Positions 10,420 to 19,764 of a DNA stretch of 33,583 bases are shown here, in pieces. Within the stretch, counting starts at the first letter, position 1. Each line of letters opens with the position of its first letter. The translations under genes and the position numbers were made by a program. The stretch spans positions 1 to 33,583 of the forward strand of contig CAIJYR010000037.1 in NCBI GenBank assembly GCA_903824965.1, written 5' to 3'. Below the pieces are notes generated by a model, which was given only the letters and a program-made list of their open reading frames with translations, was not told where the DNA came from and did no database searches. Source of the stretch: an uncultured Thiotrichales bacterium. Its GTDB lineage: Bacteria; Pseudomonadota; Gammaproteobacteria; CAIRSR01.

Positions 10420-11310
10420 ATGCTGTATTGGCTTGCAGGCGTTCTGTTCGCACTGACTTCCTTCGTGGCTGCTGCGGAACCGATTCCCGTAGTGGCGAGT
10501 TTCAGCATCCTCGGCGACCTGGTGCACAACCTCGGTGGCGATCAAGTACGCCTGAATACCCTCGTTGGCCCCAATGGGGACGCACACGTCTACCAACCGA
10601 TCCCTCGTGATATCAAAGCCATTTCCGAAGCACGACTGCTTGTGATCAACGGCCTTGGTTTTGAGGGATGGATGGATCGATTGATCCAATCCAGCGGTTT
10701 TAGGGGTCAGGTTGTGGTGGCAAGCACAGGCGTTGTGCCTCACCAGCATGGCGTTCTTGATCCCCACGCCTGGCAGGATCTACAGAATGGCATGATCTAT
10801 GTGCGCAACATTGCGGCTGCCCTTGCCGCCGTAGATCCCGATCATGCAACGGAGTATCAAAACCGGACAAAAGCATACCTGGCCTCCTTGGCGACACTCG
10901 ATCAGGAGGTACGCGACCAGTTGACCGCCCTCCCCCCCTCCAGTCGCAAATGGATCACGTCACACGATGCCTTTGGGTACTTTGCGACCGCCTATGGCAT
11001 GACCATCCTGGCACCGGTTGGGACCAATACCGACGCAGAAGCCTCCGCAGCGGGCGTAGCCGCACTCATCCGCCAGATCCGAAGGGAACAGGTGAAGGCA
11101 GTGTTTGTCGAAAACATCACGGATCCGCGTGTGGTCAAACAGATTGCCGCAGAAACCGGCGCGGTGATGGGGAGTACCCTGTACTCCGATGCCCTGTCCG
11201 ATCCGCAAGGGCCTGCCTCTACGTACATTGCCATGTTCCGCAACAACCTACAGGCCCTTGTGGGGGCGCTTGCGCCGACAGGGGGTTCGACTAAGGATCC
11301 TCTAAGGTAA
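10420..11310 (+). CDS. Periplasmic metal-binding protein, ZnuA/TroA (cluster 9) family
   Basis: Substrate-binding component for a zinc or manganese ABC importer. An N-terminal signal sequence (cut near AAA-EP, about residue 19) has no lipobox, so the protein should be soluble in the periplasm. Likely metal ligands by family comparison are H56 (DAHVYQP), H116 (DPHAWQD), H182 (SHDAFGYF) and D257 (YSDALS), a His3-Asp set as in TroA and AztC that usually favours zinc. The long His-rich loop of ZnuA is absent. GAGG lies 9 nt before the ATG. No permease or ATPase gene is adjacent, so its transporter must lie elsewhere. The 3' end overlaps the convergent dihydroorotase-like gene by 20 bp. Confidence 0.88.
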   Translation: MLYWLAGVLFALTSFVAAAEPIPVVASFSILGDLVHNLGGDQVRLNTLVGPNGDAHVYQPIPRDIKAISEARLLVINGLGFEGWMDRLIQSSGFRGQVVVASTGVVPHQHGVLDPHAWQDLQNGMIYVRNIAAALAAVDPDHATEYQNRTKAYLASLATLDQEVRDQLTALPPSSRKWITSHDAFGYFATAYGMTILAPVGTNTDAEASAAGVAALIRQIRREQVKAVFVENITDPRVVKQIAAETGAVMGSTLYSDALSDPQGPASTYIAMFRNNLQALVGALAPTGGSTKDPLR

Positions 11311-12583
11311 AGACCCGCTTTCCTTCCATGAGCGTGTGGAGAACACGCCCTTTTAGTTCCCATCCGTGGAAGGGGGTATTATGGCCACGACTCACCAGGC
11401 GTGCAGCATCCACCGTCCAGCACCGATGCAGATCGAAGACACAGATATCGGCACGTGCCCCGATCTGGAGTGTGCCGTAGGGTTGGCCGAGGATTCGCGC
11501 CGGTTGCCAAGAAAGGCGTGAGAGGAGCGTAGACAGGTCTAGGACACCCTCGTGGACGAGGCGCAAACCAAGCGGTAAAAGCGTCTCTAGGCCGGAAATG
11601 CCGGGCTCTGTGGCGCAGAAAGGTGCAAGTTTGGCGTCTGGTTCGTGCGGCTGGTGATCCGAGCAAATGGCCGAGACTACATCACTTGCACAGGCCAAGC
11701 GCAGGGTATCGCGATCGTGTTGGGTACGCAAAGGCGGGAGAACGTGGCAGTCTGCATTGAAATTGGCAATGTCCCGTTCTGTGAGATGCAGCTGATGCAT
11801 GGCCACATCCGCCGTGATGGGCAACCCACGCGCCTGCGCTTCGGCGACCATTTCTACCGAGCGTGCGGCGGAGAGCAGTGTAAAATGGACACGGATACCG
11901 TCCTGCTCTGCCAACACCAAGGCACGTGCTACCGCGACGGTTTCAGCGGCCACAGGAATCCCAGGCAAACCCAGCTGCTCTGAGATGAATCCCTCGTGGG
12001 CACAGCCCCCCGCAGAGAGCCACGGATCCTGTGGATGCAAAAACACTGTCAGACCAAAGGTCGCAGCATATTCCATTGCGCGGCGCAAAATCAGGGTGTT
12101 GGGGATCTGCCGTAAGCCGTTGCTTACGCCGACACAGCCTGCTTTGGCAAGGGCGGCCATTTCGCTGATTTGTTCGCCAGCCAACCCCTTCGTGAGGGCA
12201 CCGAGGGTCAGTACCCACGCCCGATCCGATTGATCCGCACGAACTTTGATGAGTTCCGCGACTGCGGGGGTATCGATGATGGGTACGGTGTCGGGGGGTA
12301 CACACACCGTTGTAATGCCACCTGCGGCGGCTGCGGCCGTTTCGCTTGCGATGGTACCCTTCTGTTCTTGGCCTGGTTCGCGCAAATACACCCGCAGATC
12401 CACGAGGCCCGGGCAGACCACAAGGCCCGTTGCGTCGATCACCTCATCTGCCTCGAAATCGGGCGAGTCACCGAGGGCTACGATGCGCTTTTCTGCAAGG
12501 CAAAGATCCAACACAGCATCTAGGCGCCGAGAGGGGTCTATCACCCGTCCGCCTCGAATGCGAATCCGTTTGACAGGGTTCAT
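11291..12583 (-). CDS. pyrC': Dihydroorotase-like pseudoenzyme (PyrC' type), partner of PyrB
   Basis: Has the dihydroorotase/cyclic amidohydrolase fold, but the zinc-binding H-x-H motif (normally DLHVHLREPG) reads DLRVYLREPG, so both histidines are lost. The usual HLSTA block reads TLLSAA, while SDHQPHEPDAK is retained. This pattern and the position right after pyrB match the inactive PyrC' of Pseudomonas, which is needed to assemble aspartate transcarbamoylase. I infer a structural rather than catalytic role; a functional dihydroorotase should lie elsewhere. The ORF track starts at 12637 inside pyrB. The ATG at 12583 (MNPVKRIRI), 8 bp after the pyrB stop, fits the family start better. Confidence 0.9.
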   Translation of the reverse strand: MNPVKRIRIRGGRVIDPSRRLDAVLDLCLAEKRIVALGDSPDFEADEVIDATGLVVCPGLVDLRVYLREPGQEQKGTIASETAAAAAGGITTVCVPPDTVPIIDTPAVAELIKVRADQSDRAWVLTLGALTKGLAGEQISEMAALAKAGCVGVSNGLRQIPNTLILRRAMEYAATFGLTVFLHPQDPWLSAGGCAHEGFISEQLGLPGIPVAAETVAVARALVLAEQDGIRVHFTLLSAARSVEMVAEAQARGLPITADVAMHQLHLTERDIANFNADCHVLPPLRTQHDRDTLRLACASDVVSAICSDHQPHEPDAKLAPFCATEPGISGLETLLPLGLRLVHEGVLDLSTLLSRLSWQPARILGQPYGTLQIGARADICVFDLHRCWTVDAARLVSRGHNTPFHGWELKGRVLHTLMEGKRVFTLEDP

Positions 12584-12591
12584 GCTGGAGA

Positions 12592-13602
12592 TCACTCGTG
12601 CAAGCGTTCGCGCCCGGCGGCGTGGCTCCCCAGACACAAGGACATCACTGCCATCCGTATCGCAATGCCATGGGTGACTTGCTGAAGGATGACGGACTGT
12701 GGGCCATCTGCGACCGCAGAGGACATCTCGACCCCTCGGTTGATGGGGCCAGGGTGCATCACCAAGGCATCGGGTTTGGCCAAGGCAAGTTTTTCGGGGG
12801 TCAACCCGTAGACATGAAAGAACTCCAGGCCCGAGGGCAACATGGCGCTGTCCATGCGCTCTCGTTGAAGACGCAACATCATGATCACGTCAACGTCTTT
12901 CAGACCCTCGCAGGGGTTGGTAAAAACACGTACCCCCAGTTCCCCCAAGTGGCGTAGCAGTAGGGTGCGTGGCGCAATGACGCGAATCTCCCGTACACCG
13001 AGCAAGCGTAGTGCGTGGATCTGGGATCGTGCCACCCGCGAGTGGGTAACATCGCCCACAATGGCGACGACCAAAGCCGAAAAATCCGGCTTATGGCGGC
13101 GGATGGTAAACATATCCAGCAAGGCTTGCGTTGGGTGTGCGTGGCGACCATCGCCCCCATTCACGACGCTGACGTGGGGCGAGGCGTGGGACGCGATGAA
13201 ATGTGCGGCACCGCTTTGACCATGTCGTACCACGAACATGTCGATGTGCATGGCTTCTAGGTTGCGCAAGGTATCGAGCAACGACTCTCCCTTGACCGCC
13301 GAGGAGGTGGGGAGATTGACAGTCAGTACATCGGCGGACAGTCGCTTTGCGGCCAGTTCGAAGGTGGTGCGTGTGCGGGTGCTGGCTTCAAAAAACAGGT
13401 TCGCAATGGTCTTGCCACGTAACAAGGGCACTTTTTTGACCGACTGTTCGGGGAGAGACGCGAAGGACTCTGCGGTATCGAGGATCTCCGTGATCAGCCG
13501 ACGACTCAGACCTTCAATGCTGAGAAAGTGGCGCAGACGACCCTTACCATCTACCTGCAGCTTGGCAGAACCAAGCCAGGTGGGAGACTCTTGGAGATTC
13601 AT
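12592..13602 (-). CDS. pyrB: Aspartate carbamoyltransferase catalytic chain
   Basis: Condenses carbamoyl phosphate with aspartate, the first committed step of pyrimidine synthesis. Similarity to Pseudomonas PyrB is continuous: [19 protein letters not shown] (carbamoyl phosphate site), [29 protein letters not shown] and [10 protein letters not shown]. The ORF track starts at 13713, but the natural start is the ATG at 13602 ([10 protein letters not shown]); the upstream in-frame 37 codons do not resemble PyrB. It is followed at 8 bp by the dihydroorotase-like partner. The 146 bp upstream separate it from the pilus cluster and hold only a poor promoter candidate, TTGGTT-N17-GACAAT. I see no regulatory-chain gene (pyrI). 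Confidence 0.96.
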   Translation of the reverse strand: MNLQESPTWLGSAKLQVDGKGRLRHFLSIEGLSRRLITEILDTAESFASLPEQSVKKVPLLRGKTIANLFFEASTRTRTTFELAAKRLSADVLTVNLPTSSAVKGESLLDTLRNLEAMHIDMFVVRHGQSGAAHFIASHASPHVSVVNGGDGRHAHPTQALLDMFTIRRHKPDFSALVVAIVGDVTHSRVARSQIHALRLLGVREIRVIAPRTLLLRHLGELGVRVFTNPCEGLKDVDVIMMLRLQRERMDSAMLPSGLEFFHVYGLTPEKLALAKPDALVMHPGPINRGVEMSSAVADGPQSVILQQVTHGIAIRMAVMSLCLGSHAAGRERLHE

Positions 13603-13748
13603 GGATCTGTTCAAAACCGATTCTGTGCAGTGCGAGGGAAACCACAAGGAAACGAACGGATCAGAAATGAGCAGACCACGCCGATCCCCCCTATTGTCTC
13701 TCCTTGTCTCCAAAAAACCAACCCATGTGAAGCTGTGCAGACTACTGG

Positions 13749-14471
13749 CTAGGGTGGCGGTGCCACCACGGGCCGATAGAGACTGTCTATTTTTGCTGCC
13801 GTTGCGCTGGTCAGATGACTTTCCACATACAAGGGCAAGATTCTGGTTTGGAGACTACCCAAAACGGGAACAGTACCAACTCCTCTAAGATAGAGACCGA
13901 GCGCCATATCGGAGGCATGGGAAGGCTTAAAAAATTCATCGGTAATCAGAAAACAATAGACAGCACTCGCCTGATCGGACACAGTCGATGGATAATACCA
14001 AAGACGACCATAATCGGTTCCCTTTGCGAGGATAGTATCGCAATTGTACTTCTGGGTAGCATCCGACGCTAATTCCGTTTTCAAGATGGGAAGAAGCGCA
14101 GGTGCATTCCCTGGATTACTAGCCCTGCTACAATCCGTGGTAGCTGAGAATTTACAATAATCTTGATCGTCAGGCGTGGCATTGTTGTACGCCACACGAA
14201 AATACCCAAAATATCCTCTGTAATTTTCTGTGTTTGGAGTATTATTCACCACACCACTGATGGATCGGCTTGCCACGTAATTCCATTGCCCCATCATTGC
14301 CCAATAGATCCGAATCCGTGCCAAGGATTCATCCACGGCTTTGGCTTCGCTCACTGCGTAGTGTTCGATAAGAGAGGATACAAGCAGCATAATGGCCATA
14401 GAGACCACCATGGTCGTCACCAGAACGGATCCTCGTTGCTGTGTAAGACAAACATGCCTATGATGGATCAT
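13749..14471 (-). CDS. PilX/MshP-like minor pilin protein
   Basis: A 240-residue protein with a prepilin-like N-terminus, QQRG then [17 protein letters not shown]. The Gly14 before the hydrophobic helix would be the prepilin peptidase site. The usual Glu5 of the mature protein is replaced by Thr, as in PilX, MshP or GspK-type tip subunits, which often lack it. The rest is a Cys-containing soluble domain that I do not recognise. It lies 14 bp after the PilW-like gene and ends the cluster. By position it probably belongs to the initiating tip complex of the filament. Confidence 0.7.
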   Translation of the reverse strand: MIHHRHVCLTQQRGSVLVTTMVVSMAIMLLVSSLIEHYAVSEAKAVDESLARIRIYWAMMGQWNYVASRSISGVVNNTPNTENYRGYFGYFRVAYNNATPDDQDYCKFSATTDCSRASNPGNAPALLPILKTELASDATQKYNCDTILAKGTDYGRLWYYPSTVSDQASAVYCFLITDEFFKPSHASDMALGLYLRGVGTVPVLGSLQTRILPLYVESHLTSATAAKIDSLYRPVVAPPP

Positions 14472-14485
14472 CGAAAGGGTTTACC

Positions 14486-15310
14486 TTATTGGACGTTCAT
14501 CAAGAAGCTCGTGCGGTAGGTTTCTTGATAATCCCACTTTGTATAGGCCTCATCATGCCAACTGGCCAAACGAGGATCCACCAGGGTGTATTCTAGGTCA
14601 ATCGTACCCGTAGCCACGGGCCGATTCTTTGCATCAATCGCAATGTACGAGAGATACCCATTGGCAGTTAAAGAGCTTGTGGTGTTCGGACAATCGTAGT
14701 ACGGATCGCCAATCAACGGGCCACCCGCCAAGGGATCGTTAGGATTCGCAGGCGCGACCCCTGCTACACGACAGGGAATAGGCTCTGTGCTAAGGATGCT
14801 GCTCATTCTTGGACTGGTTGTGTTGAGCAGTGTGTTGGTTGTGGTCGGCTTCAGTACCAATCGGTTGTTGGTATTGCCGTAGGCATTGTTGGCAACACTC
14901 AGCGTTGAGGAGGCAGAATCACTGATGGTAATCGTGCTACCTGCGACATTTCCTGCCACTGCAGCCGACGAAAGCACTGTTGCTAAAGCTCCACCCCCTA
15001 CCCCGCCATAATTGGCTTCACGAAAGCCCTCTATGCGCTCGGTATCTTCGATCACCTGAGACACTACATTTGCACCTCCCGTAGTACCCCCATCCACCGC
15101 CTGTCCTGTTCCGAGCATGTCGAACACCAGCCGTGCCTCCTCGTTCAACTGGCATCGGGTGATCATCGCAGCAGACATTTGTTGTGCCTGAACCAACAGA
15201 GTAAGCAGTACCAGAGACAACCCGAGGGCTAAGGTGGCGGCTACCAAGACCTCAATCAGCGTAAATCCGCGTTCGCTGCCACGGGTTGCGATTCGACGAG
15301 ACGTGATCAC
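14486..15310 (-). CDS. PilW-like minor prepilin
   Basis: A type III-like prepilin signal, SERG followed by FTLIEVLVAATLALGLSLVLL, gives cleavage after Gly15 and Glu20 as mature Glu5. The following QLNEEARLVFDMLGT segment resembles the helix of PilW-type minor pilins. The 274-residue length is in the usual PilW range. It starts with GTG overlapping the stop of the preceding prepilin gene in GTGA (15307-15310), so translation is coupled. A variable Ser/Thr/Asn-rich domain follows. It is likely a filament-initiation subunit at the tip or base. Confidence 0.8.
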   Translation of the reverse strand: MITSRRIATRGSERGFTLIEVLVAATLALGLSLVLLTLLVQAQQMSAAMITRCQLNEEARLVFDMLGTGQAVDGGTTGGANVVSQVIEDTERIEGFREANYGGVGGGALATVLSSAAVAGNVAGSTITISDSASSTLSVANNAYGNTNNRLVLKPTTTNTLLNTTSPRMSSILSTEPIPCRVAGVAPANPNDPLAGGPLIGDPYYDCPNTTSSLTANGYLSYIAIDAKNRPVATGTIDLEYTLVDPRLASWHDEAYTKWDYQETYRTSFLMNVQ

Positions 15311-16029
15311 TGCGTGAGCCCTCCCACGATGGTTTGTAACTCAATCTCCTTCGGTGGCCCTAGATCTCCCAAGGGATTCGTAGCACTCCGGTAGCGAAAG
15401 GGATATTTTAGATACACAACCAGCAAGCGGCAATTGGCACCATTGCCATCAGGAAGAAGGACATCGCCAACCCATCTACAATGTGCATCCGGATTAGGAG
15501 CCGTGGTCGCACCTACCGTTGTAGAGAAATCAAAACTCAAGCTGGCCGTAATCCCCCTCGCACGATCCAACCAGACTACATTGCAATCTTTCCCGCCGCC
15601 ACAATCTTGTCCGGTACCCGCAGCGTTCGAGGTGTTCACGTGGTCGATCTGGGAATCCGCGAAAATCGCTGTGGTGATATCAACATTGCGACCTGGCAAG
15701 ATTCTTTGCATACTTGCACTGGTTGTTTGTGAATTGTAGACATAGCGCGTTGTCCCTGAGACAGGCTTGAACCAGTCCCACGCTGTAGCGGCATCCGTGA
15801 TTGGATACCGAAAGGTAGCCACTGCCCTTTCCATCTCGCCATTCAGGACAAAGATCGCCTTTTGCTTGAGCGTAAACAGAAGGAATTCCTCGTCTACCAT
15901 CGCCCAAGTACTCATCAATGCGACGACCAAGATCGACGAAAGGACAGTGGCCACCATGACTTCGATGATGGTCATGCCCTGCATCGAAGTGCGTGGCGCG
16001 GTATCTCTTGGGTGTGTGCCGAGGATCAC
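15307..16029 (-). CDS. PilV/GspI-like minor prepilin
   Basis: Prepilin N-terminus SMQG then MTIIEVMVATVLSSILVVAL: cleavage after Gly18 leaves Met1 and Glu5 in the mature subunit. The remainder (240 residues in total) is a globular domain with two Cys pairs (DCGGGKDC and CRW...NCR) that may form disulfides. The start is GTG, chosen because GAGGAG at the end of the upstream transglycosylase gene lies exactly 8 nt before it; the internal ATG close to the pilin signal has no ribosome site. It overlaps the next gene by 4 bp. Confidence 0.8.
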   Translation of the reverse strand: MILGTHPRDTAPRTSMQGMTIIEVMVATVLSSILVVALMSTWAMVDEEFLLFTLKQKAIFVLNGEMERAVATFRYPITDAATAWDWFKPVSGTTRYVYNSQTTSASMQRILPGRNVDITTAIFADSQIDHVNTSNAAGTGQDCGGGKDCNVVWLDRARGITASLSFDFSTTVGATTAPNPDAHCRWVGDVLLPDGNGANCRLLVVYLKYPFRYRSATNPLGDLGPPKEIELQTIVGGLTQ

Positions 16030-16034
16030 CTGCG

Positions 16035-16727
16035 CTACTCCTCGTCAAGACAAGTGGGACAACGCTTTAGACGGGCCTCGCGTTTCCGAAGCAAATACTG
16101 GCTCATCATGAGTTGGGTTTCTGTGGCTGAAAAACCGCACGGATGGCCATGCCAACAAGGGCCTCCGCTGGTATGGAGGCGTGGGAAAATCAGCGCAGCG
16201 GATACAGAGTGCCTGCCTGAGACCCTTGGGGCACAAACTCCGCCCGGATCGTCGTGCTGGAGACAATGCAGGACTCGTTCGACGTAGTCTCTGGTTTCTG
16301 GGTAGGGCGGAATGCCACCATAACGCACAACGGCATTTTCGCCAGCGTTGTACCCTGCCAACGCCAAGTGCAGATCACCATCGAATCGGTCGAGCAAAAA
16401 CCGCAGATAGCGTATCCCACCAACGATGTTTTGCTGGGGATCCAACGGATCCTCGACACCGAAGCGACGAACGGTCTCTGGCATCAACTGCATCAACCCA
16501 ATGGCCCCTTTGGGGGATCGTGCCTCTGAATAAAAACCAGACTCGACAGCTACGACTGCCTTGACCAAGGCGGCATCCACGTTCCAGTAAGAGGCTTCCC
16601 GTTCGATCAGGGCGTGAACGTCAGAAGCCAAGGCCGGAGAGACCAGCGTAAGCCCCAACAACAGTGCCAAGACCCGTCTACCCAGGATGGCAAGGAACGG
16701 CTGTTTTCGCACAATCGTACCATTCAA
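16035..16727 (-). CDS. SLT-family lytic transglycosylase with a Cys-rich tail
   Basis: Exported murein-cleaving enzyme: the signal sequence ends near SPALAS. The goose-lysozyme-like SLT domain shows catalytic Glu62 (VAVESGF), GAIGLMQLMPETVRRFGV, and AGYNAGENAVVRYGG with YVERV. Such enzymes open the peptidoglycan for pili and secretion machines, and the position inside the cluster fits that. After about residue 150 an unusual 80-residue tail carries six cysteines (C155, C165, C191, C197, C223 and C226, with CPTC at the end). I do not recognise this tail; disulfides or metal binding are possible. It starts 19 bp after the PilO/PilP-like gene. Confidence 0.88.
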   Translation of the reverse strand: MNGTIVRKQPFLAILGRRVLALLLGLTLVSPALASDVHALIEREASYWNVDAALVKAVVAVESGFYSEARSPKGAIGLMQLMPETVRRFGVEDPLDPQQNIVGGIRYLRFLLDRFDGDLHLALAGYNAGENAVVRYGGIPPYPETRDYVERVLHCLQHDDPGGVCAPRVSGRHSVSAALIFPRLHTSGGPCWHGHPCGFSATETQLMMSQYLLRKREARLKRCPTCLDEE

Positions 16728-16746
16728 GACAGGATCACCCCCAAAG

Positions 16747-17589
16747 CTATTTGGCAGTTGCCGCTGGTCTGTATTTCAACACATAGGTTTGTTTGCCATT
16801 CGGTGTATCCTCGGACATATTCACACGATCACCCGCAATCGAATCGATGTGTTTTGTTTTGTCGAACGTACCATTCTCGTAGTAGTCCCTGTGATCGATG
16901 GTTGCGTAGGTTCCATTGGGATCTTTGCCCATGCCGGTCATGGTAAAGATCCAGGTCAAGTCGATGCTCTGACTCACGCTCTTGAGTTTGGAATCAAAAG
17001 CAAATCGCTGGAAGGGATTGCGTTTGTTCTGCTGGGCGACCTGATCTTTCAGAGCACGTAAGCGATCATTGCTCAACGGTTCTGCATTGTTCCGTGGACT
17101 GATGGTGAACGAAATGACATGTTGCGGCAACGATTTGGGTTTGTTGTCTTTATCCAGTTCTCCCATGGAGTACGGGTGCACTTGCAAATCGGTGATGGTG
17201 ATGTCTCTGGATTCTAATCCCGCAGAGAAACGCAGGAATGTATAATAATCAACCAGGATGTCGATTGTAAATTTCGTGCTATCCTGCTGGTCGGGTGTCA
17301 GTCTACGGATAATGACGTTTTCGTTCTTGGCGATTTCATTAAAGTTTCTTAAGAATTTCTCAACCGAATTCACAGGAGCACCAGTCTGCTTGGCATGCTC
17401 CGCAATGGTTGCTAACGTCACTGAGAGGTTCTTAGCCTCCCTTCTCAGGTAGTCATCGATGTTTCTGGCATCGATGATACTGGCTGCACGATCCACGTAG
17501 AGCGTTGCATAGCCACAGAACAAAGCAGCAAAGACGAAGTACAGCGAAGAAACAACCAGTGTTCGATGTGCTGTAAAAAATTCATTCAT
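16747..17589 (-). CDS. PilO-PilP-like fusion, alignment subcomplex protein
   Basis: A 280-residue bitopic inner-membrane protein: short cytoplasmic N-terminus, one membrane helix at about 11-31, then a coiled stretch and a ferredoxin-like region at about 55-165, the layout of PilO/GspM. The last part, from NPFQRF (191) to about 275, ends in short beta strands spaced like the PilP/MshK/GspC homology region (TGMGKDPNGTYATIDHRDYY, then GDRVNM and YVLKY). I therefore read it as a natural PilO-PilP-type fusion. It starts 12 bp after the PilM-PilN gene. PilP domains contact the secretin, so this one protein could link inner and outer membrane parts. The PilO half is fairly clear; the PilP half is inference from layout. 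Confidence 0.6.
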   Translation of the reverse strand: MNEFFTAHRTLVVSSLYFVFAALFCGYATLYVDRAASIIDARNIDDYLRREAKNLSVTLATIAEHAKQTGAPVNSVEKFLRNFNEIAKNENVIIRRLTPDQQDSTKFTIDILVDYYTFLRFSAGLESRDITITDLQVHPYSMGELDKDNKPKSLPQHVISFTISPRNNAEPLSNDRLRALKDQVAQQNKRNPFQRFAFDSKLKSVSQSIDLTWIFTMTGMGKDPNGTYATIDHRDYYENGTFDKTKHIDSIAGDRVNMSEDTPNGKQTYVLKYRPAATAK

Positions 17590-17601
17590 GGATGTGCCTT
17601 T

Positions 17602-19719
17602 TTAATGATTCTTACTACCGATGGCTTGTTCTATCGATGCGTCGTGATTTTTCATAATTTGCTGGTATTGTCTGACAGGATCTCCACCCGATACCTGAGG
17701 AACTGACAAACGTTTCGTTGGATCATAATGTGCCTCCAATGAAAACCGCACCACAGGCTCAGCATCGGAAGTATCAATGGTAAGGCCACCAAAGGTGATA
17801 TCACTAAAATCTCCCATAAACATATCTGTGTCCTTTTTTAAGTTCTCCACAAAATCCGCAATCACGCCAACATGGCCTTCCGAGCGTGGCAGAGCAGCGC
17901 CTTTCATCACGAGTTTTGCAGAGGCGGATGGCGTTTTTCCTGTGGAAACACCATCCAAATAAACATCGGTCAACCAGAGATTTTCGCTGATGTTCTTACC
18001 GATCGATAGAAATTTTTCCGTCCACAAAACCTTGTTTTCCTGACCGGTGACGACTGCGATGAGAGTGCTTTTTTGAACCTTTTCGCGTAAAGTCTGATTT
18101 GAAGCAAAATCTCCAAGGCAGGGAGCAAGATTTTTCATAAAATTCTGCGTAATACCGGTATACTGGTCATAGCCGAGATACAACAACCCACACAGGAGGA
18201 GCATGAGCGCGAAAAAGCCGTTTCGCTCATCTTCCATGTTCTCGCTAGGTGTCTCCTCGGTTTTCTTACCGGAAAAAAGCTTCGTCACTTGAGAAACGAT
18301 ACTTTCTTGCGGTTTTTGTTGCTTTGCCGTCGCTCTCCGCGATCCCGCAGCGCCACCGCTGCCCCCCCCTTTCCTTCCCGTGCTGCTTACAGCACCGGCT
18401 AGCGCCCGGTTGGCTTTAGAAGGGACTGCCATCATTCCATGCGTTGCATTGTACAAAAACTGTGTTTTGCCAACCGAGACCAAGGGGCCATCGGTACCCG
18501 ACAATAAATTGATAGAAACAAGAGAAGAATGATTTACAAAGGTATCAAATAACTCAAGCGTATTCCTTCCATAGCACTCCTGAATCGCGTGGGGCAATCC
18601 TGCATTCAACCAGGCATCGAAATTAAGAATGTGTTGAAGTTCTCCAAAGAGGGAAATCCTGCGTGGTAATCCACAAGCACGCTGTTGTTGGAAATATTCT
18701 AAGGTTGCGGCAATCTCATCATTGAGTTTCTGTAACAAGGGAATCAATACTGACTCTTGGATACTCAATGCACGCCTATCCAGGTGCGCATTGACTTTAC
18801 GCAAAATCTGCACCAGCAGGTCATTCTGAAGACGCAAACGGTGCTCATCGATCCTGTTTTCTTGTTCCAGTTCAGACAAGGCATCTCGGTTTGCCAGTAC
18901 CAAAGAGACCTCTCCATGACTGGCACCTGTCTCCATCGCCACGGTACTGACCAAGGTGACGATGTTTGGCAGATGGTCTCCGCTCTTCAGGGCCCCCAAT
19001 ACTTGTTTGGGAGTAACCCCTGTTCTCTCCGCAACAGCGCGGAGCAACGTGGCGATCCCGATGGGGATGTGTCGTACCGTGAGCGCACCAATCCCAACAT
19101 GGGCGATCATAACCTCGGTGTACTCAGCACCCACGAGAATGGCACCGTATGGTTCGTCGGGCACTTGTTCCGCCTCTTTGAGGAGGAGGGCTTCGATGGG
19201 AACGATACCCTTGAGTTTCCCGGCAAGCTGATCCAGCACTGCGAGTAGGTCACGCAACAAGCCAGTGTCTACAAAAGAGTAGACACCATTGCTACGGGTT
19301 GCCCCCTGATGGTGCTCGCCCAGGTCTCCATAGCCAAAGGAGACATCTTTGGAACCGAGCAATCCCCTGCCAAATTCACGCACACGTTTTGGATCTGCCG
19401 ATTGTAATTGATTCGCTTTGACGTCCGAGAAAACCAATCGTTCAGAATCCAACAGCAGGTGACAATGGGTGATTTGCGCACGCAGAGAGGGAGAGAGCTC
19501 CGCAAGAACCGTCTGCAGCATTCGCTCCGGGCGTGAATGCTTGCCATCCGTCGGTAGGAGAAATTCGCCAGCGTCCTGTAGCTTCTTTGCGTGGTCATCG
19601 CTCGCACCAACGGTACGCGCATGCCAGCCCGAAGCACCCAGGTGAATGAACAAGCCAACACCTTTCGACCCTGCATCAGCACCACCGTCGACCACAGATT
19701 TCGATTTTGAAAACCGCAT
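17602..19719 (-). CDS. PilM-PilN fusion (GspL-like), inner-membrane assembly protein
   Basis: The 705 residues begin with an actin-like PilM domain (about 20-430; VGLFIHLGASGWHARTV, LSIQESVLIPLLQKLNDEIAATLEYFQQQ, and a GELQHI segment). A Gly/Ser/Lys-rich linker (about 440-500), one membrane helix (about 502-517) and a periplasmic PilN-like domain follow (WTEKFLSIGKNISENLWLTDVYLDG). In most type IVa pili PilM and PilN are separate and interact through the PilN tail; GspL and MshI-type proteins are natural fusions. It probably couples the ATPase to the periplasmic alignment complex. It starts 45 bp after the GspF-like gene. Confidence 0.75.
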   Translation of the reverse strand: MRFSKSKSVVDGGADAGSKGVGLFIHLGASGWHARTVGASDDHAKKLQDAGEFLLPTDGKHSRPERMLQTVLAELSPSLRAQITHCHLLLDSERLVFSDVKANQLQSADPKRVREFGRGLLGSKDVSFGYGDLGEHHQGATRSNGVYSFVDTGLLRDLLAVLDQLAGKLKGIVPIEALLLKEAEQVPDEPYGAILVGAEYTEVMIAHVGIGALTVRHIPIGIATLLRAVAERTGVTPKQVLGALKSGDHLPNIVTLVSTVAMETGASHGEVSLVLANRDALSELEQENRIDEHRLRLQNDLLVQILRKVNAHLDRRALSIQESVLIPLLQKLNDEIAATLEYFQQQRACGLPRRISLFGELQHILNFDAWLNAGLPHAIQECYGRNTLELFDTFVNHSSLVSINLLSGTDGPLVSVGKTQFLYNATHGMMAVPSKANRALAGAVSSTGRKGGGSGGAAGSRRATAKQQKPQESIVSQVTKLFSGKKTEETPSENMEDERNGFFALMLLLCGLLYLGYDQYTGITQNFMKNLAPCLGDFASNQTLREKVQKSTLIAVVTGQENKVLWTEKFLSIGKNISENLWLTDVYLDGVSTGKTPSASAKLVMKGAALPRSEGHVGVIADFVENLKKDTDMFMGDFSDITFGGLTIDTSDAEPVVRFSLEAHYDPTKRLSVPQVSGGDPVRQYQQIMKNHDASIEQAIGSKNH

Positions 19720-19764
19720 GACATGTTCCTATCGCTGCGAAGACAATCACCAAGAGTCAATACA

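Noticed and set aside
13603-13713. N-terminal 37-codon extension of PyrB in the ORF track
   Set aside because: The extension ([10 protein letters not shown]...) has no similarity to PyrB and no ribosome site; the ATG at 13602 fits the family. A leader peptide cannot be excluded but there is no attenuator-like structure.
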